Source: Variovorax sp. HW608
Lineage (GTDB): Bacteria > Pseudomonadota > Gammaproteobacteria > Burkholderiales > Burkholderiaceae_C
Direction of reading: 5' to 3'
Length of the DNA: 64,000 nucleotides
Assembly: GCF_900090195.1 (NCBI RefSeq)
Contig: NZ_LT607803.1
Location: 62,001 to 126,000, forward strand
The notes beneath the pieces are model-generated. The model ran no database searches, was not told where the DNA came from, and was given only the letters and a program-made list of their open reading frames with translations. Shown piece after piece: positions 9,155-18,147 of the stretch; the stretch's first letter is position 1, and each line of letters opens with the position of its first letter. A program made the position numbers and the translations under genes.

Positions 9155-10836
9155 AACGACTCCCAGTCGCCGCCGGACGCCACGGCTGCAGGCGCCGGCT
9201 TCTTCACAGGTGCCGCGGGCTGCATCGCGACCGGCGCGGCCTTGGGCGCGACTGCGCGCCGTGCGACGGCCACCGGGCGATGGCCCTGCCCATCCAGCTT
9301 GAAGACGCTCACCGTTTGCGAGAGGCTGCCGGCCTGCTCTTGCAGCGATGCGGCTGCGGCAGCGGCCTCTTCGACCAGCGCGGCGTTCTGCTGCGTGACC
9401 TGGTCCATCTGCGTGATCGCCTGGTTGATCTGCTCGATGCCCGAGGTCTGTTCCTGGCTCGCGGCCGTGATCTCGCCCATGATGTCGGTCACGCGCTTCA
9501 CGCTGCCGACGATCTCATCCATGGTGCGGCCGGCTTCGGCGACCTGCCTGCTGCCTTCCTCGACCTTCTCGACCGAGTCGCCGATCAGGCCCTTGATCTC
9601 CTTCGCTGCGGCTGCCGAACGCTGCGCGAGGTTGCGCACTTCGGAGGCGACCACCGCGAAACCACGGCCTTGTTCGCCGGCGCGAGCGGCTTCCACGGCC
9701 GCGTTCAGCGCCAGGATGTTGGTCTGGAAGGCGATGCCGTCGATGACGCCGATGATGTCCACGATCTTGCGCGACGACGCATTGATCGAGCCCATCGTGT
9801 CCACGACCTGATTCACCACTCCGCCGCCACGCACCGCCACTTCCGATGCCGACACCGCGAGCTGGTTCGCCTGGCGCGCGTTGTCCGCGTTCTGCTTCAC
9901 GGTGCTGGTGAGTTCTTCCATCGAGGCAGCGGTCTCTTCGAGCGAACTCGCCTGTTCCTCGGTGCGCGAAGAGAGATCCTGGTTGCCCGAGGCGATCTGC
10001 GAGCTGGCCGTCGACACATTCACCACCACGTCCTGGACCTGATGCAACGAGGTGTGCAGCGCGGTGCGCATCTGGTCGAGGGCGCGCAGCAGCTTGCCGG
10101 TTTCGTCGCCTGAATAGCTCGTCTGTGGCGTGCCGGTCAGGTCCATGTCGGCGATGGCCTGGGCCATCGATTCGGCACGGCGCAGCGGGCGCGTGATGCT
10201 GCGCGCGAGGAACCACGCCATCGCGCCGCCCAGCGCCAGCGAGAGGGCGGTGCAGATCATCAGCAGCGTGCTGGTCTGCGCGCGCAGGGCCTGGCCGCGT
10301 TCGGCGGCCGCGTCGAGTCCGGCGCGCTGCAGGTCCACCATCTTCTGCACGCCGGCCAGGTAGTTGACCGAGGTCGGCTCGAAGCGCGTCGTGAACACCC
10401 GGTTCGCGCCTTCGAGGTCGCCCGCGAGCTTGAGCTTGCTGACCTCCTCGCGCGCGGCGAGGTAGTCGCGGCGCAGCTCGCCGACCTTCGCGAACAGCGC
10501 CCGCTCTTCCGGCTTGACCATCTGGCCCTCGATGAACTTCTGCAGTTCGTTCGTATCCTTGATCGACGCCGCGGTCGCCGGGGCGAAGTAGGCGATCAGG
10601 CTCGCGTCGCTGCTCTTGGCGATGGCCGCGGCGCGCTGCACGCCCGAGGTCGTATGGCGCAGCCAGTCGGCGCCGGCGCGCTCGGTCTTCACGTTGTCGC
10701 TGGCCATGCGGTCGATCTCCTCGCCCAGCCGGTGCAGCTTCAGCACCGCGAACACGCTGCTGGCGAGGAAGAGGGCAAGGATGGCGCCGAGCACGAGGGC
10801 GAGGCGCCGGCCGATCGAGATGTTGCTCAAGGACAT
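9151..10836 (-). CDS. Methyl-accepting chemotaxis protein
   Basis: A 561-residue inner-membrane chemoreceptor. TM1 is at about 11-31, followed by a four-helix-bundle-type periplasmic sensor to about 190, TM2 at about 190-212, then a HAMP domain and a cytoplasmic signalling hairpin whose tip contains [20 protein letters not shown]. The tail ends in DWESF, resembling the C-terminal pentapeptide that tethers CheR/CheB, after an Ala/Pro/Lys linker. The ligand is unknown. Single gene; no chemotaxis kinase genes nearby. Confidence 0.95.
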   Translation of the reverse strand: MSLSNISIGRRLALVLGAILALFLASSVFAVLKLHRLGEEIDRMASDNVKTERAGADWLRHTTSGVQRAAAIAKSSDASLIAYFAPATAASIKDTNELQKFIEGQMVKPEERALFAKVGELRRDYLAAREEVSKLKLAGDLEGANRVFTTRFEPTSVNYLAGVQKMVDLQRAGLDAAAERGQALRAQTSTLLMICTALSLALGGAMAWFLARSITRPLRRAESMAQAIADMDLTGTPQTSYSGDETGKLLRALDQMRTALHTSLHQVQDVVVNVSTASSQIASGNQDLSSRTEEQASSLEETAASMEELTSTVKQNADNARQANQLAVSASEVAVRGGGVVNQVVDTMGSINASSRKIVDIIGVIDGIAFQTNILALNAAVEAARAGEQGRGFAVVASEVRNLAQRSAAAAKEIKGLIGDSVEKVEEGSRQVAEAGRTMDEIVGSVKRVTDIMGEITAASQEQTSGIEQINQAITQMDQVTQQNAALVEEAAAAAASLQEQAGSLSQTVSVFKLDGQGHRPVAVARRAVAPKAAPVAMQPAAPVKKPAPAAVASGGDWESF

Positions 10837-10994
10837 GGTCGTGATTCCGGAGGATGCGAGGGAATGCGCGCAGGCTGCGCATTCGCATATCGGCCGGAAG
10901 CCGCCGAACTTGAGGGAAGGGGAGTGAGGGCGATGAACGGAGTGCGCATGGCGCGCCCTCCGGCCCGGGAAGCCGGGCTTTGGGGCTCGGGGGC

Positions 10995-11720
10995 TTAGAA
11001 CTTGTAGGTCACCGCCAGGTACGGAACGATCGGGTTGAGCTTGAGGCTCGATTCGCTCGTCGCCACCGGCACGCCCGCGGCGGTCGTGGTCAGCTTGGCC
11101 GTGGTGCTCAGGCGGATGTACGACACCGAGAAGGACATGCCCCAGTGCGCATCGAACTGGTAGGCCGCGCCCAGGTTGAACACCGGTGCGAACGAGCTGT
11201 CGATCTTCGCCGTCGTCGACGAAGCCGCGGCCGGGATGCCGAGGCGGCTGGCCAGCGCGCCCTGCAGGCCCGGGGTGAGCTTCACGTCGCTGTACCAGAC
11301 GTAGGTCGCGCCGAGGCCCACGAAGGGGCGCAGCTTGGCCTCGCCGTCATTGAAGTAGTACTTGGCCAGCAACGTGGGGCTCCACTGGCGCGCTTCGCCG
11401 AGTTCGCCGATCGGGCCCAGCGTGCCGGTGCCGTAGAGCTTGAACTTGGGCGGAATGCCGATCACGCCCTCGACCGCCCAGTGGCTGTCGATGAAGTAGA
11501 TGGCGTTGAGGCCCAGCGTGTCGGAGTTGCCGGCGTCCGCGCCGGAGCCCGGCACCACGGCCGCGACCGGCGAGGTGAAGGTCAGGGGCTTGCTCGAATC
11601 CTGCGGCGCGAAATGGAGCCAGCCGGCGCCCACTTGCCAGTCACCGGCCTTTTGCGCCAGGGCGCTGCCGGTACCGAGGGCGGCAACAGCGGCCAACGCA
11701 AACAGTTTTGTCTTCATCAT
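10995..11720 (-). CDS. OmpW-family outer membrane protein
   Basis: A 241-residue beta-barrel with a signal peptide ([22 protein letters not shown], cleavage before QK). Features typical of OmpW are [18 protein letters not shown] at the N-terminus, alternating hydrophobic strands, and a final strand ending in YLAVTYKF with terminal Phe for BAM recognition. OmpW forms an eight-stranded barrel with a hydrophobic channel for small hydrophobic solutes. Two adjacent ATGs (11720 and 11717) are possible starts, neither with a strong Shine-Dalgarno. It stands alone. Confidence 0.9.
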   Translation of the reverse strand: MMKTKLFALAAVAALGTGSALAQKAGDWQVGAGWLHFAPQDSSKPLTFTSPVAAVVPGSGADAGNSDTLGLNAIYFIDSHWAVEGVIGIPPKFKLYGTGTLGPIGELGEARQWSPTLLAKYYFNDGEAKLRPFVGLGATYVWYSDVKLTPGLQGALASRLGIPAAASSTTAKIDSSFAPVFNLGAAYQFDAHWGMSFSVSYIRLSTTAKLTTTAAGVPVATSESSLKLNPIVPYLAVTYKF

Positions 11721-11883
11721 GAGAGAGTGAGTTGAGGGAAAGGGGAGTCTCATATGATACGTATGCGTTTAATTGCTTCGGCGCACCCGTCTCATAGGCT
11801 ACAGCAAAGGCCTGGCCTTTCTGTAAGCACACACTCTCAATGCGAAGTTTCGTTGGATTTTCGCGATCTTTCGGGCCGGCGAT

Positions 11884-12339
11884 TCAGACGCGCCACGCCA
11901 CGTCGGCGCCATGGCGGGCTTCGGCCGGTCGCGCCGCCCGGCCCTGGCGGAAGAAGGTCGCCCAGTCGCTGCGCTGGCGCGCGGCTTCGACCTCGACCGG
12001 ATCGCCGGCCACGGTGACCAGCTTCAGCGCGTCCTCGTCGGCCAGCGCGCTCATCGTCTGGAGGAAGCGGATCTGGCAGTCGCCCACGCCGATCGCATCG
12101 CCGTTGCGCAGCGTGCTTTCGCGGATGCGCGACCTGTTCACGAAGGTGCCGTTGCGGCTGGCCATGTCGAGCACGACGTAGCGGTCGCCCATCCAGCGGA
12201 TCGCTGCGTGGTGGCGGCTCACGCCGAGGCTGTCGATGTGCACTCCGCAGCTGGGGTCGCGGCCGATCGTCGTGATCGGCCCCTTGAGATTGACTTGCCG
12301 CACGCTGCCGTGCCGCGTCAGGACGATGAGTCTGGACAT
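11884..12339 (-). CDS. FHA-domain protein
   Basis: A 151-residue protein with an N-terminal forkhead-associated domain (about 5-95), which binds phosphothreonine peptides. The hallmark motifs GRDPSCGVHIDS, VSRHHAAI and MASRNGTFVN are all present. The remaining ~55 residues are charged and contain no recognised domain. ATG at 12339 gives the FHA fold immediately. No kinase, phosphatase or secretion gene is adjacent, so its partner is unknown. It is divergent from the DUF4136 lipoprotein, 134 bp apart. Confidence 0.87.
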   Translation of the reverse strand: MSRLIVLTRHGSVRQVNLKGPITTIGRDPSCGVHIDSLGVSRHHAAIRWMGDRYVVLDMASRNGTFVNRSRIRESTLRNGDAIGVGDCQIRFLQTMSALADEDALKLVTVAGDPVEVEAARQRSDWATFFRQGRAARPAEARHGADVAWRV

Positions 12340-12473
12340 GTGCTTCTCGCTGTAAGTGGTTGAACGTGTAGTGCTTTTCGGCGCGTTCAGCCGGTTTTGA
12401 AGCGTCCAGGCGCGGGACTGCGGCAACTTTTCGCAATTCGCGCCGCTAACATGCGCCGGCAACAGGAGCGAAC

Positions 12474-13019
12474 ATGATCGGAAGATTCCTTGCCTTGGCC
12501 CTGGCCCTCGTGCTCGGCGCTTGCGCCAGCCCCGCGGCCGTCAAGACCGACTTCGACCCGAATGCGCGCTTCGGCAACGATCGCACCTACAACTGGATCT
12601 CGGGCGACGATGGCGGCGCACTGGTGCCCGAGGTCATCGTCTCGGGCATCGATTCGCGCCTTTCGGCCCGGGGCTGGAAGCGGGTGCCCGAGAACGGCCA
12701 GATCCATGTCTCTGCCCACGTCACCCGCGTGAAGGGCCAGACCTTCAACAACTTCTACACCGGCCTCGGCCACGACCTCAACTGGCTCGGCATCGGCAGC
12801 AACTGGCCGGGCTACGTGACGATGTCGACCGACGACTACGAGAAAGGCACGCTGCTGGTCGACATGTTCGATGCCGGCACCCAGCGCGCGATCTGGCGCG
12901 GCAGCGCGAGCGGCGTGCTGCCCGACGATCCCTCGCGCGTGAATGCGAGCGTGCAGGCCGCGCTCGACAAGCTGTTCGCGGGCTTCCCGCCCGCTGGCGC
13001 GTTGGCGCGCACGCGCTGA
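12474..13019 (+). CDS. DUF4136-type lipoprotein
   Basis: A 181-residue lipoprotein. The lipobox LGAC is at residues 14-17 after a hydrophobic leader, with Cys17 as lipidation site. The body (VKTDFDPNARFGNDRTYNW, then strand-rich segments ending in a helix) matches the DUF4136 family of envelope lipoproteins, whose function is unknown. Residue +2 after Cys is Ala, which predicts outer-membrane sorting. ACAGGAGC lies upstream of ATG at a good distance. Confidence 0.82.
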   Translation: MIGRFLALALALVLGACASPAAVKTDFDPNARFGNDRTYNWISGDDGGALVPEVIVSGIDSRLSARGWKRVPENGQIHVSAHVTRVKGQTFNNFYTGLGHDLNWLGIGSNWPGYVTMSTDDYEKGTLLVDMFDAGTQRAIWRGSASGVLPDDPSRVNASVQAALDKLFAGFPPAGALARTR

Positions 13020-13032
13020 TGCACCAGCGGCG

Positions 13033-13497
13033 TCAGCCGCTGGCCTGGCAGGCCGCGCGGATGATGCGCTGCGTGGGGTTGGGCTCGATCTCGCGGAACA
13101 GCATCGGCTGCGGGCGGTCCGAGTAGTCCGTCGACTTGCTCGGCGCACCCTGCCAGAGCGGCTGCGGATAGAAGGTCGCGAACGCATAGCCCGCCTTGCG
13201 CGCGCGACAGTCGAAGACCACCGTCGACTCGTAGGAGCGGTAGGGTACGTTCTCCCAGTTGAGGCGCTGCCGCGCGCGGCTCACCCGCACGCTCATGGTC
13301 TTGAACTGGCCCTCGACCTTGGTGGCGACGGGATCGACCTGCACCGTGTCCACCGATGCATCCGCGGGATTGCCCGTCACGGTGAACCAGCGCGTGGGCG
13401 CCGGAGGCTGGAGCGGAAGCTGCGGCTGGGATTGTTCTTGCGGCTGTGCCTGTGCATTGCAAGCCACGATGCTGAGCACCACGAGCCTCCGTCTCAA
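13033..13497 (-). CDS. Exported protein, possible surface-adhesin E-like domain
   Basis: A 154-residue secreted protein of unknown function. MRRRLVVLSIVACNAQAQ forms a short signal peptide; a Gln/Pro stretch follows, then a compact domain with two Cys residues (about 97 and 151) that could pair. The pattern loosely resembles the surface-adhesin E-like domain of Betaproteobacteria. The start appears to be TTG at 13497: AAGGA lies 7 bp upstream and this start gives the three arginines a signal peptide needs, whereas the GTG codons further in would remove them. Confidence 0.65.
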   Translation of the reverse strand: MRRRLVVLSIVACNAQAQPQEQSQPQLPLQPPAPTRWFTVTGNPADASVDTVQVDPVATKVEGQFKTMSVRVSRARQRLNWENVPYRSYESTVVFDCRARKAGYAFATFYPQPLWQGAPSKSTDYSDRPQPMLFREIEPNPTQRIIRAACQASG

Positions 13498-13570
13498 ACC
13501 GAATTCCTTTGCTGTCCCAAGAAGCGATCGATTCTAGCCACCGCTCTCCAGGCGACGGCGCGCGAACGAA

Positions 13571-15382
13571 TCAATCGACGAGGACCACGCCCGCATCGGG
13601 CGCTTCGGCATGCAGCCGCGCCACGTCGTCAGCCCGCCGCGCAAGCACCGCACGCTGGTTGATGTAGCCCTTGTCGGTGATTTCGCCCGCATCGATGTCC
13701 GGCGGTGCGCCGAGCACGAGCGCGCGCACCGGGCACTGCGACGAACCCGCGCCGGTGTCGCGCAGCTCGCGCATCACGCGCTGCAGGGCCGCGTGGAGTT
13801 CCTCGCGCGGCCGCGCTGCCGCCTGCGGGCTCGGGAACACCAGCATGCCGATCTCCGCCCGGTCGTGCCCGGTGATCACGATGTCCTGCGCCAGCGGCGC
13901 GAGGCGCGACACCAGGTCCACCCGCAGCGTGCCGACCGACACCCAGGTGCCGCTGGACAGCTTGAAGTCCTCGGCCACGCGGCCGTCGAACATCACGCCG
14001 CGGTCGGGCCGTTTCGCATCCACCAGGTAGCCCGCGTCGCCGATGCGGTAGTAGCCCTCATCGTCGAAGGCCTCGGAGCTTTCGCGCGGCCCGTTGCGAT
14101 AGCCGGGAAACACCGAGACGCCCTTCACCCGCATCTCCAGCTTGTCGCCGCTCCGCACCAGCTTGAGCTCCAGCCCCGGCAGCGGGGCGCCGATGCAGCC
14201 CGCGCCATCGAGCCGCCAGTGCGCGGTCGTGATCGCGGGCGAGGTTTCCGTCGCGCCCCACGAGGTCGTGAGCCACAGCGGCCGTGTCGGCCGGGCGCGC
14301 TGCGCCACCGCCTCCAGCCGCCGCCAGGTCGAGGGCGCCAGCGCCGCCGCCGCGTAGAAGACCAGCCGCAGGCGCGAGAGCACTTCGGACGCCAGCGCTT
14401 CGTCGGCCTCGAGGAAGGGCAGCAGCATGTCGTAGCCGCGCGGCACGTTGAACATCAGCGTGGGCCGCACCTCGCGCAGGTTGCGCAGCGTCTTCTCGAT
14501 CAGGCCCGGCGCCGGCCGGCCTTCGTCGATGTAGAGCGCGCCGCCATGGCAGAGCACCATGTTGAAGTTGTGGTTCGCGCCGAAGGTGTGGCTCCACGGC
14601 AGCCAGTCGACCAGCACCGGCTTCTCGCGGTCGAGGAAGCGCCAGGTCTGCGCCATCATCTGCTGGTTCGCGCACAGCATGCGGTGCGTGTTGATCACCA
14701 CCTTCGGCTTGCCGGTCGAGCCCGAGGTCAGCAGGTACTTGGCATGGTCGTCCGGCAGGATCGCGTCGAAGGCCTGCATCACCGCCGGCGTTTCCTCCGT
14801 CTGCACAAGCCGCTCGAAGGGCATCGCGCCCGGATGCGCGTCGGCGTTGCGGCTGAAGACCGTCATCGCCTCCATGCCGCTGCCCGCGAGCGACGGCCCG
14901 TACAGCTTGGCGTCGGATGCGTAGATCACCGCGGGGCCCAGCGCGCGCAGCATGCCGTGCAGCCGCGCGTGGTCCTTCGCCAGGCGCGAGTACGCGCTCG
15001 ACAGCGAGCAGGCCGTGCGCCCGATGTGCATCGTCGCGAGTATCAGCACCGCATGGTCGATCGCGTTGTCCGACAGGATCACCACCGGCCGGTCCTTCGG
15101 CACGCCCAGGTGCATCAGCCCCTGCGCGACCGAGCCCACCGCGCGGCGCAGCTCGCGGTAGCTCAGCCGGCGCCAGCCTTCGCCGCTCTCGTCGCGCTCG
15201 GCCAGGGCGAGCGCATCGGGCGTCTCGCGCGCCCAGCGCTCCAGCCATTCGCCGATGCAGCGCGCGTAGGGCTTGAGCGCCACCGGCGAGCGCAGGATGA
15301 AGGAGCCGTCGTCCAGGTCGATGCGCACCGTGCGCGGCGGGGCGAGCTGGCTCTCGTCTTCGAAGAAGGCGGGGGTGGTCAT
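13571..15382 (-). CDS. Feruloyl-CoA synthase-like acid-CoA ligase
   Basis: A 603-residue member of the AMP-forming acyl-CoA synthetase superfamily, closest in pattern to feruloyl-CoA synthase. Motifs include YLLTSGSTGKPKVVINTHR (P-loop), TSWGATETSP (A5), and a C-terminal region with GRVAEDFKLSSGTWVSVGTLR and ITDKGYINQRAVL, as in that family. It activates a carboxylic acid to its CoA ester. The companions (a BKACE and a carnitine-dehydrogenase-like enzyme) do not fit ferulate catabolism, and no enoyl-CoA hydratase-lyase or vanillin dehydrogenase is nearby, so the acid is unknown. Last gene of a three-gene operon, 31 bp after the dehydrogenase; GAGGAG precedes the ATG. Confidence 0.85.
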   Translation of the reverse strand: MTTPAFFEDESQLAPPRTVRIDLDDGSFILRSPVALKPYARCIGEWLERWARETPDALALAERDESGEGWRRLSYRELRRAVGSVAQGLMHLGVPKDRPVVILSDNAIDHAVLILATMHIGRTACSLSSAYSRLAKDHARLHGMLRALGPAVIYASDAKLYGPSLAGSGMEAMTVFSRNADAHPGAMPFERLVQTEETPAVMQAFDAILPDDHAKYLLTSGSTGKPKVVINTHRMLCANQQMMAQTWRFLDREKPVLVDWLPWSHTFGANHNFNMVLCHGGALYIDEGRPAPGLIEKTLRNLREVRPTLMFNVPRGYDMLLPFLEADEALASEVLSRLRLVFYAAAALAPSTWRRLEAVAQRARPTRPLWLTTSWGATETSPAITTAHWRLDGAGCIGAPLPGLELKLVRSGDKLEMRVKGVSVFPGYRNGPRESSEAFDDEGYYRIGDAGYLVDAKRPDRGVMFDGRVAEDFKLSSGTWVSVGTLRVDLVSRLAPLAQDIVITGHDRAEIGMLVFPSPQAAARPREELHAALQRVMRELRDTGAGSSQCPVRALVLGAPPDIDAGEITDKGYINQRAVLARRADDVARLHAEAPDAGVVLVD

Positions 15383-15413
15383 GTCATGTCTCCTCGGCGG
15401 TCGCTGCCGCTTG

Positions 15414-16367
15414 TTATTCGAGTGTGCCGGTGGAAGCCTTGGCCTGAATCAGGTTCATCAGCAGGATGTCGCGGGCGGCTTCGAGATCGGCCGTGCGGCG
15501 TTCGCCGAGTTCGTCGGCGACCCCCGCCGCGACGCGCTTCTTGAGCTCGGTCGTCATCGACGGCGCCCCCAGGTCATGCCACCATTCCTCGATCGGCCCG
15601 CCGAGATGGTCGAGCACATGCGCGATGCCGCCGGCGCCACCCGAGAGGTGCAGGTTCATGAACGGCCCCATCACCGCCCAGCGCAGGCCCGGACCGTGCG
15701 CGATCGCGGTGTCGATGTCCGCCACCGAGGCCACGCCCTGGTCCACCAGGTGGAAGGCTTCGCGCCACAGGGCGGCCTGGAGCCGGTTCGCGATGTGCCC
15801 CTTGACCTCGCGCCTGACGTGGATCGGCCGCTTGCCGATCGCCGCATAGAACGCCATCGTGCGCGCGATGGCGTCCGCCGAAGTGCGCTCGCCGCCGACC
15901 ACTTCCACCAGCGGGATCAGGTGCGGCGGATTGAACGGGTGGCCCAGCACCACGCGCTCGGGGTGCGCGCATTGCGCCTGCACGCCGCTGATCGCGAGGC
16001 CGGATGAACTGGACGCCAGGATCACATGCGGACGCGCCGCCGCATCCATGCGCCGGAACAGCTCGGCCTTGACGTCCAGGCGCTCGGGGCCGTTCTCCTG
16101 CACGAAGTCGGCCTCTGCTACCGCGTCTTCGAGCCGCGCATGAAAGCGCAGCCGGTCGACCGATGCGCCCTCGGCCAGACCGAAGCGCGCGAGCGTCGGC
16201 CAGTGCTGCGCCACCGCGCCGCGCAGCCGCTCCTCGGCGCCCGGCGACGGGTCCGTTGCATCCACGTCGAGCCCGCGCGCGAGGAAGTACGCGGCCCAGC
16301 TCGCGCCGATCACGCCCGTGGCGACGACCGCCACGCGCTTCACATCATTGGTGTTGGGGGTGGTCAT
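15414..16367 (-). CDS. L-carnitine dehydrogenase-like / 3-hydroxyacyl-CoA dehydrogenase-family enzyme
   Basis: A 317-residue NAD-dependent dehydrogenase of the 3-hydroxyacyl-CoA dehydrogenase superfamily, the same length and layout as L-carnitine 3-dehydrogenase. An N-terminal Rossmann domain (about 10-190) is followed by a helical C-terminal domain. Catalytic features ASSSSGL, VLGHPFNPPHLIPLVEVV (His and Glu) and KGHIANRLQ (Asn) are present. The dinucleotide-binding loop reads A16-T-G-V-I-G rather than the usual GxGxxG, so its first glycine is alanine. Pairing with a BKACE suggests oxidation of a 3-hydroxy acid to the 3-keto acid that the BKACE cleaves. Confidence 0.83.
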   Translation of the reverse strand: MTTPNTNDVKRVAVVATGVIGASWAAYFLARGLDVDATDPSPGAEERLRGAVAQHWPTLARFGLAEGASVDRLRFHARLEDAVAEADFVQENGPERLDVKAELFRRMDAAARPHVILASSSSGLAISGVQAQCAHPERVVLGHPFNPPHLIPLVEVVGGERTSADAIARTMAFYAAIGKRPIHVRREVKGHIANRLQAALWREAFHLVDQGVASVADIDTAIAHGPGLRWAVMGPFMNLHLSGGAGGIAHVLDHLGGPIEEWWHDLGAPSMTTELKKRVAAGVADELGERRTADLEAARDILLMNLIQAKASTGTLE

Positions 16368-16383
16368 GCTCGGGCTCCTGTGG

Positions 16384-17304
16384 TCAACGCGGTGCGAACT
16401 CGGGGCGCGGCAGACCGATGCGCGGCAGGCCCATCATCTCGCGCGCTTCCGCGGGCGTCGCGGGTTCCATGTCCATCTCGCGGATGATGCGGACGATGCG
16501 CTCGGTGAGCTGCAGGTTCGTCGCCAATTCGCCCTGGCGGAAGTAGAGGTTGTCCTCGAGCCCGACGCGCGCGTGGCCGCCGAGCAGCAGCGCGCTGATG
16601 TTCGCCTCGAGCTGCGAAGGGCCGATGCCGCTCACGCAGAAGATCGCGCCCTTGGGCAGCGTGTCCACCATCATCTGCAGATGGCGCGGCGAGAAGGGCA
16701 TCGCGTTCTGGAAGTTGCGGTGCACGTTCATCACGAGGTTGATGAAGTACGGCTCCTCGTCCAGCCCTTCGTTGATCAGCGTCGTGGTGTCCTGCAGGAT
16801 GTGCGTCGGGCTGAACACCTCCCACTCGGGCTTGATGCCGCGCGCCTTCATGCCCGCGGCCAGTTCGCGGCCCTTGCTGAGCGGCGTGTCCATCAGGATC
16901 TCGCGCCCCTCGAACGAGAGGTTGAGCGTGGTCGCGTCCAGCGTGCACATCTCGGCGCCGGCGTCCATGCCCTTGATGCGTTCCTCCCAGGCGATCTCCC
17001 AGCGGTTGCCGGCCAGCGGCTTCACCATGTCGCCGTGCACGCCGCCGCCGGTCGAGTTGTTGATCACGATGTCGCAGCCCGCCTCGCGGATGCGGGTGTT
17101 GATCTCGCGGTAGACCGCGGCATCGCAGGTTGCGCCGTCGTCGGGCCGGCGTGCGTGGATCGCGGCCACGCTGGCGCCGGCCTTCCAGCAGCGGATCACG
17201 TCCTCCGCGATCTCGGCGGGCTGCGTCGGCAGGTGGGGGTTCTGGGACTTGTGCGCCATGCCGCCGGTCGGGGCAATGGTCACGATCACTTTGCGCTTGG
17301 CCAT
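16384..17304 (-). CDS. Beta-keto acid cleavage enzyme (BKACE, DUF849)
   Basis: A 306-residue TIM-barrel protein of the BKACE family, which condenses a beta-keto acid with acetyl-CoA to give acetoacetate and a new acyl-CoA. Motifs seen are [22 protein letters not shown] and RVGLEDNLY, where E250 corresponds to a conserved metal-binding glutamate. In the usual HxHxR metal site only the second histidine (H50) and the arginine (R52) remain; the first position is A48 (VAAIHAR). First gene of the operon, with AGGAGA before the ATG, divergent from a Crp/Fnr regulator. The pair with the next gene resembles carnitine degradation, but the third gene differs, so the substrate is open. Confidence 0.87.
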   Translation of the reverse strand: MAKRKVIVTIAPTGGMAHKSQNPHLPTQPAEIAEDVIRCWKAGASVAAIHARRPDDGATCDAAVYREINTRIREAGCDIVINNSTGGGVHGDMVKPLAGNRWEIAWEERIKGMDAGAEMCTLDATTLNLSFEGREILMDTPLSKGRELAAGMKARGIKPEWEVFSPTHILQDTTTLINEGLDEEPYFINLVMNVHRNFQNAMPFSPRHLQMMVDTLPKGAIFCVSGIGPSQLEANISALLLGGHARVGLEDNLYFRQGELATNLQLTERIVRIIREMDMEPATPAEAREMMGLPRIGLPRPEFAPR

Positions 17305-17359
17305 GGGCTATCTCCTGTGGGACAGCGCGGTATTATTTTTGGCAGCCTTCGCCCTGACA

Positions 17360-17373
17360 GTCATCGCGATGAC
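17360..17373. promoter_or_regulatory. 14-bp perfect palindrome between BKACE operon and Crp/Fnr gene
   Basis: GTCATCGCGATGAC is a perfect palindrome in the 106-bp divergent intergenic region, 56 bp upstream of the BKACE start and 37 bp upstream of the regulator start. Its position suggests an operator controlling one or both units, possibly bound by the adjacent regulator. It matches neither the E. coli CRP nor FNR consensus. Confidence 0.45.
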
Positions 17374-17410
17374 ATTTCGGATCAGGGATTACGAGGCGCA
17401 GGAGCCCCCC

Positions 17411-18133
17411 ATGCGCAACAAGTCCGCGGCCGAGAGACAAGCGGCAAGCCTTTCCCTGACCATCCCGCGCCTGCTGGCGCTTTCCGGCTGGTTCCCGCAA
17501 CTCGACGGTGAGGCGCAGGCGCGCGTGCTGGGCGAGATGCGCGAGGAGCCCGTCGCCGCCGGCGCCGCGCTCTGCCGGCGCGGCGAGGTGCCGCTGCACT
17601 GGTACGGCACGCTGGAGGGTCTGCTCAAGTGGTCGGTCACCTCGGACGACGGCCGCTCGGTGACCTTCGGCGGTCTCACGGTCGGCAGCTGGTTCGGTGA
17701 AGGCACCCTGTTGCGCGCCGTGCCGCGCGGCGCCGACATCATCGCGCTGCGCGACAGCCGCGTGGCCGTGATGCCGCAGGACACCTTCGAGTGGCTGTAC
17801 CGCACGCAGATGAGCTTCAACCATTTCCTGCTGGCGCAGATCAACGAGCGTCTGCACTGGTTCATGGGCAACTACGCGGCGCATCGCCTGCTCGATGCCG
17901 ACAGCCAGGTGGCGCGTGCGCTCGCCGGGCTCTTCCACCCCTGGTTGCATCCGCTGGGACAGACACATCTGGAAACCTCGCAGGAAGAGATCGCGAATCT
18001 CTCGGGCCTCTCGCGGCAGCGCTGCAACGCGGCGCTCAAGCGCCTCGCCGATGCGGGGCTGCTGCGCATCGCGTACGGCGGCATCACCGTCATCGACGTC
18101 GAGGGCCTGCGCCAGTTCGGCGATCGCGTCTAG
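17411..18133 (+). CDS. Crp/Fnr-family transcriptional regulator
   Basis: A 240-residue regulator. The N-terminal cyclic-nucleotide-binding-type beta-roll (about 15-140) includes GSWFGEGTLLRAVPRGADIIALRDSRVAVM; a dimerisation helix and a winged-helix HTH follow, with TSQEEIANLSGLSRQRCNAALKRLADAGLL. No N-terminal cysteine cluster is present, so it is not an FNR-type iron-sulfur sensor. ATG at 17411 has CAGGAG upstream; a start at 17369 would overlap the palindrome. Divergent placement suggests it controls the BKACE-dehydrogenase-ligase operon. Confidence 0.87.
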   Translation: MRNKSAAERQAASLSLTIPRLLALSGWFPQLDGEAQARVLGEMREEPVAAGAALCRRGEVPLHWYGTLEGLLKWSVTSDDGRSVTFGGLTVGSWFGEGTLLRAVPRGADIIALRDSRVAVMPQDTFEWLYRTQMSFNHFLLAQINERLHWFMGNYAAHRLLDADSQVARALAGLFHPWLHPLGQTHLETSQEEIANLSGLSRQRCNAALKRLADAGLLRIAYGGITVIDVEGLRQFGDRV

Positions 18134-18147
18134 CGGTCGAAGAGCGG

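Noticed and set aside
13571..15382. Feruloyl-CoA synthase-like gene read as ferulate catabolism
   Set aside because: No feruloyl-CoA hydratase-lyase or vanillin dehydrogenase is nearby; its partners are a BKACE and a carnitine-dehydrogenase-like enzyme.
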